NCBI GenBank assembly: GCA_002353525.1
Contig: DEJV01000070.1
Span: forward strand, 28,361-92,360
Source: Prevotella sp. UBA2739
GTDB lineage: Bacteria > Bacteroidota > Bacteroidia > Bacteroidales > Bacteroidaceae
Length of the DNA stretch: 64,000 bases
Reading direction: 5' to 3'
In this document: positions 43,074 through 51,987 of the stretch, piece after piece
Position numbering within the stretch: the first letter of the stretch is position 1
How the letters are laid out: every line of letters begins with the position of its first letter
Notes under the pieces: model-generated
What the model was told of the DNA's origin: nothing
Database searches by the model: none
Seen by the model: only the letters and a program-made list of their open reading frames with translations
Program-made: the position numbers and the translations under genes

Positions 43074-45053
43074 TTATTTCTTTGTGGCCTTCACAAAATA
43101 GCAAATCAGCAGGATGTAGGCTGCCAGCGAGCAAACCTCGCTCAGCGGATTGGCCAGCCACGACTCGCTGACAAGGTTGATGCCGCCAAAACGCAACAGG
43201 GCACTGACAACTCCCATCAGGGCACCACCGGCAATGAAACCGGAGGCAATGAGCGTGCCTTTCTCGCTGCGCTGATTGTTCTCTTCCTCATTCTTCGAAC
43301 GACTGCTGACAAACGAGTGCACGGCTCCACCTACCAACAGCGGAATATTGAGCTCAAGAGGAATGAACATACCCAGGGCAAAGGCCAGAGCAGGCACCTT
43401 GAAATAGGTCAGCACAACGGCCAACAGCGCACCGATGCCATAGAGCAGCCATGGGGCACCCACACCATTCATCAACGGCTCGATGACAGCAGCCATGGCA
43501 TTGGCTTGCGGAGCTGCCAGCTGTCCGCTGGTGAAACCATAGGTCTTATTCAGAATAATCATCACACCGCCAACGGTAGCTGCCGACACCAATGTGCCAA
43601 GGAATTTCCACGTCTCTTGTTTGGCAGGAGTAGTGCCCAGCCAGTAACCAATCTTCAGGTCGGTGATGAAACCGCCAGCCATCGAGAGGGCCGTGCAGAC
43701 CACACCACCCATGATGAGCGCTGCCAGCATGCCACCAGGACCTTTCAGTCCGACAGCCACCATCACCACCGATGCCAGGATGAGCGTCATCAGCGTCATG
43801 CCGCTCACAGGGTTACTACCCACAATGGCAATGGCATTGGCTGCCACGGTGGTGAAGAGGAACGCAATGACCGTTACCAGCAAGATGGCTACCAAGGCAT
43901 GAACGATGTTGCCCTCCATCACACCGAAATAGAAGAACACGAGCGTGAGCAGAATGGTAACAATAGAGCCGATGGCGATGATCTTAAACGAGATGTCGCG
44001 CTGGGTGCGCAACTGGGCCTTGTCGACACTCTTGCCACCCTTCATCTCCTGTGCAGCCAGTCCGACAGCACTCTTGATGATGCCCCAGCTCTTGATGATG
44101 CCGATGATGCCGGCCATGGCGATGCCGCCGATACCGATGGACTTACCATACGACTTGAAAATCTGTTCGGGACTCATGTCGGCCACGGCAGTGGTGATGG
44201 ACGGATCCCACTGATTGAGCACTGTGTCGGGGAAGATAAGTGCCAGTCCGGGAACGATGAGCCACCACACGCTGAGCGAGCCCAGACAGATGATGAGCGC
44301 ATACTTGAAACCGATGATATAGCCCAGACCCAGCACGGCAGCTCCGGTATTCACCTTGAACACCAGCTTGGCCTTGTCGGCCAGCAGTTCGCCCCAACCG
44401 ATTACACGGGTGGTGAAACACTCGTTCCACCAGCCGAAGGTGGCCACGATGAAGTCGTAGAGTCCACCCACAATACCGGCAATGAGCAACGGCTTGGCCT
44501 GGCCTCCGCCCTTGGCGCCACTCACCAGCACCTGTGTGGTAGCGGTAGCCTCGGGGAAAGGATATTTGCCGTGCATGTCGCTGACAAAATACTTACGGAA
44601 AGGAATGAGGAACAAAATGCCGATGATGCCGCCCAGCAGCGAGCTGATGAACACCTTCATGAACGAGACGGTCATCTCGGGATATTTGGCCTGCAGAATA
44701 TAAATGGCGGGCAGCGTGAAGATGGCACCAGCCACAATGACGCCCGAGCAGGCACCGATGGACTGGATGATGACGTTTTCGCCCAGCGCATTCTTACGCT
44801 TCGAGGCGGTAGACACGCCCACGGCAATGATTGCAATGGGGATGGCTGCCTCGAACACCTGGCCTACCTTCAGTCCGAGATAGGCTGCGGCGGCAGAGAA
44901 AATCATAGCCATGAGGATGCCCCACGTCACCGACCAGGCGTTTACCTCGGGGTAAACTTTTCGCGGATTCATAATGGGCTCATACTGTTCGCCCTCTTTC
45001 AGTTCCCGAAAAGCGTTTTCGGGCAGTTGCATTAAGTCTTTTTCGTTTTCCAT
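43074..45053 (-). CDS. OPT-superfamily oligopeptide transporter
   Basis: This integral membrane transporter of 659 residues has about 14-16 hydrophobic segments. The N-terminal NAWSVTWGILMAMIFSAAAAYLGLKVGQVFEAAIPIAI matches the start of bacterial OPT proteins of the YSL-like branch. GKYPFPEATATTQVLVSG and FPDTVLNQW are further landmarks. Substrates in this family are short peptides or metal chelates. A clear terminator follows; the upstream gap is repeat DNA with no certain promoter. Confidence 0.92.
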   Translation of the reverse strand: MENEKDLMQLPENAFRELKEGEQYEPIMNPRKVYPEVNAWSVTWGILMAMIFSAAAAYLGLKVGQVFEAAIPIAIIAVGVSTASKRKNALGENVIIQSIGACSGVIVAGAIFTLPAIYILQAKYPEMTVSFMKVFISSLLGGIIGILFLIPFRKYFVSDMHGKYPFPEATATTQVLVSGAKGGGQAKPLLIAGIVGGLYDFIVATFGWWNECFTTRVIGWGELLADKAKLVFKVNTGAAVLGLGYIIGFKYALIICLGSLSVWWLIVPGLALIFPDTVLNQWDPSITTAVADMSPEQIFKSYGKSIGIGGIAMAGIIGIIKSWGIIKSAVGLAAQEMKGGKSVDKAQLRTQRDISFKIIAIGSIVTILLTLVFFYFGVMEGNIVHALVAILLVTVIAFLFTTVAANAIAIVGSNPVSGMTLMTLILASVVMVAVGLKGPGGMLAALIMGGVVCTALSMAGGFITDLKIGYWLGTTPAKQETWKFLGTLVSAATVGGVMIILNKTYGFTSGQLAAPQANAMAAVIEPLMNGVGAPWLLYGIGALLAVVLTYFKVPALAFALGMFIPLELNIPLLVGGAVHSFVSSRSKNEEENNQRSEKGTLIASGFIAGGALMGVVSALLRFGGINLVSESWLANPLSEVCSLAAYILLICYFVKATKK

Positions 45054-45062
45054 ATTGTTTTT

Positions 45063-45210
45063 TTTAGAAGTTCAGAAGTGCAGACATATGTCTTTTAGGA
45101 GTGTAGGAGGCAGGAGTGAAGGAGTGAAGACATATGCATATCATACCTCTCAGTTCTCCGTTCTCAGTTCTCAACTTGACTAGCCTCTCCGTTCTCAGTT
45201 CTCAACTTGA
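45063..45210. repeat. Mixed simple repeats between the YitT and OPT genes
   Basis: The gap consists of AGAAGTTCAGAAGTGCAGA copies, AGGAGTGAAGGAGTGAAG copies (as at 27233), two near-palindromes around GACATATG, and CTCAGTTCTCAACTTGA copies (as at 25250). No open frame or promoter box stands out. Confidence 0.75.
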
Positions 45211-46128
45211 TTACATGTCTTCAGCCTTTGGCGGCTTATGGCGCTTCACCTTGAAGCGGTCGAAGCCTTCACCATAAACGCCGATAACGGCACTCTGCGA
45301 CACAAAAGCATGCGGGTCGATCTCGTCGATGAGCTGGAAGATCTTGGCACTCTCGGTCTGCTTGGCCAGCACGAAAAGCATCTTCACCTCGCGCCCGCTG
45401 AAAAATCCCGAACCGTTGATGACGGTACAGCCACGATGCGGGTCGTGGTTGATGCGGCGGCCTATCTCCTCATATTTATCAGAGATGATGAAGAACTGCA
45501 CCGAACGGCGCATCGAGTTGACCACCTGGTCGATGCAAAAAGCGGTAACGTAGAGCACCACATAGCCGTAGATGACCTTCTCCCAGTCTTTCAACACGAA
45601 ATAACTGCTCGAGATGATCAGGATGTCGCAAATGAGGATGACGCGTCCCAGCGAGATGTCGCGATACTTGTTGATGATGGCCGCAATGATATCGGTGCCG
45701 CCCGTAGAGCCGTTGGCTCCCAAACCCAGTCCTACACCACTGCCACAGAACACCGCTCCAAGCACCGAAGCCATGAACGGCTGGTCGTGAAGCAGATGGA
45801 GCGAGGCCGTAAAGTCGCGCGTGGCGGCCAGTGCCACGGTCAGCACAATGACGGCATAGATGGTCTTCACACAGAATTTCCATCCCAGAATCTTCAGCGC
45901 AATGACCAGCAGGCCGGCATTGATGATAAAATAAGACACCTGTGCGGGAATATGCAGGGGGCTCCACTCGAGAATAGACGAGATGCCCGGCACACCACCC
46001 GTCGTAATGCCGTTAGGCAGCAAAAAGATTGACCATCCGATACAGTAAGAGAGCATGGCAATGGTGATGAGCGCATAGTCGCGCAGTTCCTTCCACAGCA
46101 CTTTCTTGTTAATTACAGGTTTTTCCAT
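45211..46128 (-). CDS. YitT-family membrane protein (DUF161-DUF2179)
   Basis: This 305-residue protein has five or six membrane helices in the N-terminal two thirds (LITIAMLSYCIGWSIFLLPNGITTGGVPGIS, then GLGLGANGSTGGTDIIA) and a soluble C-terminal DUF2179 domain (GCTVINGSGFFSGREVKMLF). Function is not established for the family. I start at the ATG at 46128; the longer frame to 46218 spans the promoter box at 46154-46161. Confidence 0.9.
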   Translation of the reverse strand: MEKPVINKKVLWKELRDYALITIAMLSYCIGWSIFLLPNGITTGGVPGISSILEWSPLHIPAQVSYFIINAGLLVIALKILGWKFCVKTIYAVIVLTVALAATRDFTASLHLLHDQPFMASVLGAVFCGSGVGLGLGANGSTGGTDIIAAIINKYRDISLGRVILICDILIISSSYFVLKDWEKVIYGYVVLYVTAFCIDQVVNSMRRSVQFFIISDKYEEIGRRINHDPHRGCTVINGSGFFSGREVKMLFVLAKQTESAKIFQLIDEIDPHAFVSQSAVIGVYGEGFDRFKVKRHKPPKAEDM

Positions 46129-46153
46129 GTACGATAAAATGTTTTTCGGGCTG

Positions 46154-46161
46154 CAAAGATA
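46154..46161 (-). promoter_or_regulatory. Promoter -7 box for the YitT gene
   Basis: The minus strand reads TATCTTTG followed by C, 26 bp before the ATG at 46128, supporting the shorter start. Confidence 0.6.
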
Positions 46162-46233
46162 CGTCAAATTACGGTGAAAACGAAACATTTTCGCCCGTTT
46201 TTTCGCCGCCAGTGCCAAAAAGCCGATTTTTAG

Positions 46234-46929
46234 TTATTTCATGAGAAGGGCACAAAGCTCTTTCATGCCCTCGCTAGCTCCTTTTTGTATCTGTGTGATG
46301 CGGCTCGAACCGGCCATGACGGGCTTCGGGTCGATGAGATAGACGGGTACGCCAGGACTCACATACTGCACCAGTCCGGCAGCAGGATAGACATTCAGCG
46401 ACGTGCCGATGATGACGAAGATGTCGGCCTCGCTGGCCTCCTGGGCTGCCATGCTGATGTTGGGAACAGCCTCGCCGAAGAACACGATATAGGGGCGCAG
46501 CAGCGAACCGTCGCCAGCCTTCGTGCCCGGAGCTATCTCGCAGTCGTCGGGGGTGAGTGTTTTCCAGTAGCGCGGATTCTCTACATCCCAGCTCGAGCAG
46601 ACCTTCATCAGCTCGCCATGCAGATGGATGACATGCGAAGAACCGGCCACCTCGTGCAGATTGTCTACATTCTGCGTCACCACCGTCACCTGATATTGCT
46701 CTTCCAGTTTGGCCACCAGCCGATGGCCTTCGTTGGGTTGCACGCCCACACACTTGCGGCGCAGCATGTTATAGAAATTAGTCACGAGCACAGGGTCGGC
46801 CTCCCACCCCTCATGAGTGGCCACCTGCTGTACGGGATAGTTCTCCCACAGTCCGTCGGCATCGCGGAAAGTCTTCAGTCCACTCTCCGCCGACATGCCC
46901 GCACCAGTCAAAACAACGATTTTTTTCAT
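46234..46929 (-). CDS. Sirtuin (Sir2-family NAD-dependent deacylase)
   Basis: The enzyme removes acyl groups from lysines using NAD. The 231-residue product has GAGMSAESGLKTFRD (NAD binding), TQNVDNLHEVAG and the catalytic His in HLHGEL, with GTSLNVYPAAGL near the end. The usual four zinc cysteines (two CxxC) are not present: only one Cys follows LHGELMKV and another sits in PDDCEIAP. The structural zinc site is therefore incomplete, as in some bacterial sirtuins. A -7 box at 46952-46959 drives it. It is divergent from the FKBP cluster. Confidence 0.92.
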   Translation of the reverse strand: MKKIVVLTGAGMSAESGLKTFRDADGLWENYPVQQVATHEGWEADPVLVTNFYNMLRRKCVGVQPNEGHRLVAKLEEQYQVTVVTQNVDNLHEVAGSSHVIHLHGELMKVCSSWDVENPRYWKTLTPDDCEIAPGTKAGDGSLLRPYIVFFGEAVPNISMAAQEASEADIFVIIGTSLNVYPAAGLVQYVSPGVPVYLIDPKPVMAGSSRITQIQKGASEGMKELCALLMK

Positions 46930-46951
46930 ACCTAATTATATTAAGAATGTA

Positions 46952-46959
46952 CAAAAATA
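46952..46959 (-). promoter_or_regulatory. Promoter -7 box for the sirtuin gene
   Basis: The minus strand reads TATTTTTG, 23 bp before the ATG at 46929. Confidence 0.5.
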
Positions 46960-47002
46960 GTGTTTTTTCTTCAATTATCGCCCATTATTCTCAGAAAAAT
47001 AT

Positions 47003-47010
47003 TAACTTTG
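47003..47010 (+). promoter_or_regulatory. Promoter -7 box for the FKBP cluster
   Basis: TAACTTTG followed by C lies 43 bp before the ATG at 47053. It is likely to start the three-gene FKBP transcript that ends at the terminator at 49454. Confidence 0.6.
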
Positions 47011-47052
47011 CGCCGCAAAAGTAATATATTACAAAAAAATTAGACAAGAAAA

Positions 47053-47661
47053 ATGGATAAATTAAGCTATGCATTAGGACTGGGAATCGGCCAGCAACTG
47101 GTGCAGATGGGTGTGGGCGAAAGCATCAGCGTGGATGACTTTGCCGCTGCCATCAAAGATGTGATTGCAGGTAACGAACTGAAAGTGAGCCACCGCGACG
47201 CCCAGGGCATCGTGCAGAGTTTCTTCCAGCAGCAAGAGCAGAAGATGCAGGCCGAGCGCGCCGAGAAGGGCAAGGCCGCCAAAGCCGAGGGCGAGAAATT
47301 CCTGGCTGAGAACGCCAAGAAAGACGGCGTGATTACGCTTCCCAGCGGATTGCAATATAAAGTGCTGAAAGAGGGCAACGGCCGCAAGCCAAAAGCCACC
47401 GACAGCGTGAAGTGCCACTACGAGGGTTTCCTCATCGACGGTACCGTGTTCGACAGCAGCGTACAGCGTGGCGAGCCCGCCGTGTTTGGTCTGCAGCAGG
47501 TCATTGCCGGTTGGACCGAAGGTCTGCAGCTGATGCAGGAAGGTGCCAAATACCGCTTCTTCATCCCCTACATGCTGGCATACGGCGAGGGTGGAGCAGG
47601 CGCCAGCATTCCTCCGTTTGCAGCACTCATCTTCGATGTAGAGCTCATCGAGGTGAAGTAA
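47053..47661 (+). CDS. FKBP-type peptidyl-prolyl isomerase, cytoplasmic (FklB-like)
   Basis: This 202-residue foldase catalyses proline cis-trans isomerisation. It has the FklB layout: a helical dimerisation domain (about 1-85) with Lys/Glu-rich linker, then the FKBP domain (VKCHYEGFLIDGTVFDSS, WTEGLQLMQEGAKYRFFIPYMLAYGEGG). It lacks a signal peptide, unlike the two paralogues that follow, so it should act in the cytoplasm. Confidence 0.94.
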   Translation: MDKLSYALGLGIGQQLVQMGVGESISVDDFAAAIKDVIAGNELKVSHRDAQGIVQSFFQQQEQKMQAERAEKGKAAKAEGEKFLAENAKKDGVITLPSGLQYKVLKEGNGRKPKATDSVKCHYEGFLIDGTVFDSSVQRGEPAVFGLQQVIAGWTEGLQLMQEGAKYRFFIPYMLAYGEGGAGASIPPFAALIFDVELIEVK

Positions 47662-47722
47662 GATTGAGAATGGAGGATGGAGAAATGAAGATTTCACAAA
47701 TTAAAATAAGGTAAAAAAGACA

Positions 47723-48592
47723 ATGAAAAAATTAACGATTGTAGCTGTTTTGGCTATTGTTGCCGCTGCATTCACAGCATGTGGCAACGGTGCTCCGAAG
47801 GCTAACCTGAAGAGCGATGTTGACACCATGAGCTATGCCATCGGTATGGCACAGACTCAGGGTCTGAAAGAGTATCTCGTAGAGCGTATGGGTATTGACA
47901 CTGCCTACATCGACCAGTTCATCAAAGGTCTGAACGAGGGTGCCAATGCTGGCGACAACAAGCAGCGCGCTGCCTACTATGCCGGTATCCAGATTGGTCA
48001 GCAGATCAGCAACCAGATGGTGAAGGGCATCAACCACGAGGTATTCGGCAACGACTCTACTAAGACTATCTCTCTGAAGAACTTCCTGGCCGGATTCATC
48101 AGCGGTACAACAGGCAAGAATGGCCTGATGACTGTCGAGCAGGCTCAGATGGTGGCTCAGCAGAAGATGGAGGCTGTGAAGACCCAGATGATGGAGAAAG
48201 AGTATGGCGCCAACAAGACTGCCGGCGAGAAGTACATCGCCAACTATAAGAAGGGTGCCGACGTGAAGGTGCTCGAAAGCGGTGTGGCCTACAAAGTGAT
48301 TAAAGAGGGCAACGGTGCCATCCCCAAGGACACTTCTATGGTGAAGGTGAACTATGAGGGTAAGACCATCGACGGCAAGGTGTTCGATAGCTCTTACAAG
48401 CGCAACGAGCCGCTGAAGCTGCGTGCCAACCAGGTCATCAGCGGTTGGACCGACGTGCTGACCCGCATGCCTGTAGGTTCTACTTGGGAGGTTGTTATTC
48501 CTCAGGACAAGGCCTACGGTTCGCGCAAGCAGGGCGAGATTGACCCATTCTCAACTCTGATCTTCAAGATTGAACTTCTCGGCATTGAGTAA
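47723..48592 (+). CDS. FKBP-type peptidyl-prolyl isomerase, lipoprotein
   Basis: This 289-residue paralogue has a lipoprotein signal (lipobox FTAC, Cys20) and would act in the periplasm anchored to a membrane. The N-terminal dimerisation domain is followed by an FKBP domain with VKVNYEGKTIDGKVFDSS and WTDVLTRMPVGSTWEVVIP. It is 61 bp after the first FKBP gene, and the third starts one base after its stop. Confidence 0.94.
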   Translation: MKKLTIVAVLAIVAAAFTACGNGAPKANLKSDVDTMSYAIGMAQTQGLKEYLVERMGIDTAYIDQFIKGLNEGANAGDNKQRAAYYAGIQIGQQISNQMVKGINHEVFGNDSTKTISLKNFLAGFISGTTGKNGLMTVEQAQMVAQQKMEAVKTQMMEKEYGANKTAGEKYIANYKKGADVKVLESGVAYKVIKEGNGAIPKDTSMVKVNYEGKTIDGKVFDSSYKRNEPLKLRANQVISGWTDVLTRMPVGSTWEVVIPQDKAYGSRKQGEIDPFSTLIFKIELLGIE

Positions 48593-48593
48593 T

Positions 48594-49451
48594 ATGAGAA
48601 AAATCTTACTGACAGCGGTGGTCGTCTTGGCCACCGCTTCGTCGTTTGCACAGACACTGAAGTCGACCACCGACTCGCTGAGCTATGCCGCTGGCATCAC
48701 CATGACCGACGGACTGCTGCCCTATCTGAAGCAGAGCTTCGGCGTCGACTCTACACAGATGGCCGACTTCCTGCGTGGCTTTGAGGAAGCTGTCAACAAG
48801 GCTGGCGACAATAAGTTCAAAGCCTATATGGCCGGACAGCAAATCGCCCAGATGGTGCAGCAGCGCATGCTGCCCGACGTGAAAGGACGCCTGGAGGGTG
48901 CTCCCGACAGCATCAATACGAAGGTTTTCTTGCGGGGATTTACCGACGCACTGAGAAAGAGCAATGCCTCGATGGACAAAGAGACGGCCTCTACCTATTT
49001 CCAGAACCGCATGGAAGCCAACCAGGAGGCTAAGAACGAGCGCCTCTATGGTGCCAACCGCCGTGCCGGCGAACAGTTCCTGGCCAACAATGCCAAGCAG
49101 AAAGGTGTGGTCATGCTGCCCAGCGGACTGCAATACAAAGAGTTGGTGAAGGGCACCGGCGCCATTCCCACCCAAAGTGATGAGGTGGTGGTGAAATATG
49201 AAGGCAAGCTGGTAGACGGAACCGTGTTCGACAGCAGCTACGAGCGCAAGGAACAAACCAACAAGTTCCGCCCCTCGCAAGTCATCAAGGGCTGGACCGA
49301 AGCGCTCACCAAGATGCCCGTAGGCAGCAAGTGGCAGATTTTCGTTCCCTATCAACTGGCCTATGGCGAGCGCGACATGGGGAAGATAAAACCCTACAGC
49401 GCCTTAATCTTTACCATCGAGCTAATTGGTATAGAAAAAACCCAAAATTAA
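48594..49451 (+). CDS. FKBP-type peptidyl-prolyl isomerase, secreted
   Basis: This 285-residue third paralogue has a Sec signal peptide (about 1-20, ASSFAQ) without a lipobox Cys, so it is a soluble periplasmic form. The FKBP domain has VVKYEGKLVDGTVFDSS and WTEALTKMPVGSKWQIFVPYQLAYGERD. The ATG at 48594, one base after the previous stop, is preferred to the frame start at 48570 within the preceding gene. An intrinsic terminator follows within three bases of the stop. Confidence 0.94.
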   Translation: MRKILLTAVVVLATASSFAQTLKSTTDSLSYAAGITMTDGLLPYLKQSFGVDSTQMADFLRGFEEAVNKAGDNKFKAYMAGQQIAQMVQQRMLPDVKGRLEGAPDSINTKVFLRGFTDALRKSNASMDKETASTYFQNRMEANQEAKNERLYGANRRAGEQFLANNAKQKGVVMLPSGLQYKELVKGTGAIPTQSDEVVVKYEGKLVDGTVFDSSYERKEQTNKFRPSQVIKGWTEALTKMPVGSKWQIFVPYQLAYGERDMGKIKPYSALIFTIELIGIEKTQN

Positions 49452-49453
49452 AC

Positions 49454-49490
49454 AAATCGGTGCCATTTGCACCGATTTTTTTGTTTTTTT
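49454..49490 (+). terminator. Intrinsic terminator after the FKBP cluster
   Basis: AAATCGGTGC and GCACCGATTT form a perfect 10-bp stem with a 5-nt loop, running into a T-tract interrupted by one G. Confidence 0.93.
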
Positions 49491-49501
49491 AGTTGCATTT
49501 T

Positions 49502-49533
49502 GTTGCTCGTTTCAATAAAAATACCTATTTTTG
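49502..49533 (+). promoter_or_regulatory. Promoter for the Lrp-type regulator
   Basis: TATTTTTG (49526-49533) is the -7 box, with GTTG (49502-49505) 20 bp upstream as the -33 element. The leader to the ATG at 49564 is about 25 nt. Confidence 0.55.
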
Positions 49534-49563
49534 CTAACACAATGTAAACTAACAAGAAAAACC

Positions 49564-50031
49564 ATGGATAAAATTGACAATCTCGACAGGAAGATATTAG
49601 GCATTCTCAGCAAGAATGCACGTATACCATTCAAAGATGTTGCAGCTGAGTGCAATGTGTCGCGCGCAGCCATTCACCAGCGCGTGCAGCATCTGGCCGA
49701 AGGCGGAGTCATCACGGGCAGCGGTTTCGATGTGAATCCTAAAAGCCTGGGCTATCGCACATGCACCTATGTGGGCATTACGCTCGAGAGAGGCAACATG
49801 TATAAGTCGGTGGTCGAGCGCCTCATGCACATTCCCGAGGTCGTGGAGTGCCATTTCACCACCGGACCCTACACCATGCTCGTGAAACTCTATGCCAAGG
49901 ACAACGAGCAACTGATGGACCTGCTCAACAACAAGCTGCAAAGCATTCCGGGCGTGGTGGCCACCGAGACGCTCATCTCGCTGGAGCAAAGCATCAAGCG
50001 GGAAATTCCTGTTGAGGTGCCAAAAGAATAA
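49564..50031 (+). CDS. Lrp/AsnC-family transcriptional regulator
   Basis: This 155-residue regulator has an N-terminal winged helix (LDRKILGILSKNARIPFKDVAAECNVSRAAIHQRV, about 6-42) and a C-terminal RAM ligand domain (about 68-145) that usually binds an amino acid. I start at the ATG at 49564 because the longer frame begins inside the promoter box. Standing alone between two terminators, its targets are unknown; the peptidase genes just downstream are candidates. Confidence 0.94.
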   Translation: MDKIDNLDRKILGILSKNARIPFKDVAAECNVSRAAIHQRVQHLAEGGVITGSGFDVNPKSLGYRTCTYVGITLERGNMYKSVVERLMHIPEVVECHFTTGPYTMLVKLYAKDNEQLMDLLNNKLQSIPGVVATETLISLEQSIKREIPVEVPKE

Positions 50032-50039
50032 GAGGAAAG

Positions 50040-50066
50040 ACAGTCTGCCACGCGTAGACTGTTTTT
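50040..50066 (+). terminator. Intrinsic terminator after the Lrp-type gene
   Basis: ACAGTCT and AGACTGT pair around a 9-nt loop, followed by TTTTC. It lies nine bases after the stop. Confidence 0.8.
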
Positions 50067-50100
50067 CGCAATCAGAGAAGAACAATATGTATGATTTTTG

Positions 50101-51987
50101 ATGGATGAAGAGACCATGAACCAGTTTGACCTGCAATCGCATCTTGACCCTATCTACGAGAAATATCCTGAAGCCGTTCACCAACCTGTCATTGGCATTA
50201 CTGCCAACTTTGTGCAGGGCGATGCCGCCTTGCGCGACCGCTACTATCAGAGCGTGATTGCGGCAGGAGGAACACCTGTGCTCATTCCGCCCGTGAACGA
50301 TAAAAACGTGATTGTCAATACCCTTGAGCGCATCGACGGACTGCTGCTCAGCGGCGGAGCCGACTATAACCCGCTATGGGGCGGCGACGAGCCTTCGCCC
50401 AAGCTGCATGGCATCAATGCCGAGCGCGACCTGCCCGAACTGCTCATCACACGGCTGGCCTGCAACCGCCAGATTCCCATTCTAGGCATTTGCCGCGGCA
50501 TGCAGACTCTGGCCATGGCTCTAGGAGGAAAGGTGGCACAAGACATCTCTGAATACGAGGGCCTCAACAAGAGCGTAAGCATCCGCCACTCGCAAGATGC
50601 CGCACGGCAGGAACTCACCCACAGTGTCATCATCGACGAAGGTTCCACCTTATTTAATATATATAAGGACTCTGCCGGCCGACAAGAGCCCAATGGCACC
50701 GACGAGACAAAGCTGAAGATTTACGTCAACTCATTCCATCATCAGGCAGTTAGCGATACAGGCAAGCGCTTCCGTGCCACGGCCCATGCTGCCGACGGCG
50801 TTGTCGAGGCCATGGAGAGCACCGAGCATAAGCCCGTCATGGGTGTGCAATGGCATCCTGAGTGGCTCGACAGCGGACTACCCCTCTTTAAGTGGCTCGT
50901 CGAGCAGGCCAACAACTTCCACGTTGCCAAGCAATTGCACCAGCGCATTCTGACCCTCGACACCCATTGCGACACTCCGATGTTCTTCTCGAAAGGCGTG
51001 CGTTTCGACCAACGCGACCCCCGCATACTGGTCGACTTGCACAAGATGCACGAGGGACGACAGGATGCCGTCACCATGGTGGCCTACCTGCCACAGCCTA
51101 AAATCGGCGAAGCCTTCTCGTCGAAAGTAGAAGTAAACGAGCATTTTCTAACTGAGAACGGGAAAAACGCTCAGTTGGAAAACGCCCAGCTAAGAATCAC
51201 TCCGCAAGTATATGCCGACCTTATTTTCGATAAGATTGAGGACATTGTGCAACGCAACAGCCGCTACCTGAGCATTGCCCGCACACCTGCCGACCTCTAT
51301 CAGGACAAACGAAAAGGACGCAAGAGCATCATGCTCGGCATAGAGAACGGACTAGCACTGAACCACGACCTGCAAAATGTGAAGCACTTTGCACAGCGGG
51401 GCATCGTCTACATCACCCTCTGCCACAATGGCGACAACGACATCTGCGACTCGGCACGCGGATGCAACACCCACAACGGCGTGAGCCAGTTTGGCGAACG
51501 CGTCATCGAGCAGATGAACCTCAACGGCATCATGGTAGATCTCAGCCATGCCGGCGAGAAGAGCTTCTACGACGCTCTCGACATCAGCGCCACACCCATC
51601 GTGTGCAGCCACAGCAACTGCCGCGCCCTGTGCGACCATCCGCGCAACCTCACCGACGACCAGCTGCGCGCATTGGCACGTCGCGGAGGTGTGGCACACA
51701 TCACGCTCTATCCCGGATTCCTGCGACAGACGGGCGAAGCTACCATCCTCGACGCCATGAACCATCTGGAGCATGCCATCGAGGTGATGGGCATCGACCA
51801 CGTAGGACTGGGCACCGACTTCGACGGCGACGGCGGCATCATCGGACTGGCCGACAGCAGCGAGATGATTAACTTCACACTTGAACTGCTGCGCCGCAAA
51901 TACAGCGAGCGCGACATTGAGAAAATCTGGGGCGGCAACTGGCTGCGCGTCATGTCGCAAGTACAAAACTTTCCACAAAACAAATGA
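50101..51987 (+). CDS. Fusion of C26 gamma-glutamyl hydrolase and M19 membrane dipeptidase
   Basis: This 628-residue protein joins two hydrolases. Residues 1-270 form a class I glutamine-amidotransferase-like PuuD/C26 domain with nucleophile Cys131 in GICRGMQ, and SFHHQAV and GVQWHPEW for the catalytic His-Glu. Residues about 280-628 form a renal-dipeptidase (M19) domain with the metal-binding DTHCDTP (His289), DLSHAG, CSHSNCRALCDHPRN and HVGLGTDFDG. No signal peptide is seen. Likely job: cleavage of gamma-glutamyl compounds and then of dipeptides, as in glutathione-type breakdown. A segment NGKNAQLENAQLR in the M19 half looks like a repeat-derived insert. The ATG at 50101 is used rather than the TTG at 50098. 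The next gene overlaps by ATGA. Confidence 0.92.
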   Translation: MDEETMNQFDLQSHLDPIYEKYPEAVHQPVIGITANFVQGDAALRDRYYQSVIAAGGTPVLIPPVNDKNVIVNTLERIDGLLLSGGADYNPLWGGDEPSPKLHGINAERDLPELLITRLACNRQIPILGICRGMQTLAMALGGKVAQDISEYEGLNKSVSIRHSQDAARQELTHSVIIDEGSTLFNIYKDSAGRQEPNGTDETKLKIYVNSFHHQAVSDTGKRFRATAHAADGVVEAMESTEHKPVMGVQWHPEWLDSGLPLFKWLVEQANNFHVAKQLHQRILTLDTHCDTPMFFSKGVRFDQRDPRILVDLHKMHEGRQDAVTMVAYLPQPKIGEAFSSKVEVNEHFLTENGKNAQLENAQLRITPQVYADLIFDKIEDIVQRNSRYLSIARTPADLYQDKRKGRKSIMLGIENGLALNHDLQNVKHFAQRGIVYITLCHNGDNDICDSARGCNTHNGVSQFGERVIEQMNLNGIMVDLSHAGEKSFYDALDISATPIVCSHSNCRALCDHPRNLTDDQLRALARRGGVAHITLYPGFLRQTGEATILDAMNHLEHAIEVMGIDHVGLGTDFDGDGGIIGLADSSEMINFTLELLRRKYSERDIEKIWGGNWLRVMSQVQNFPQNK

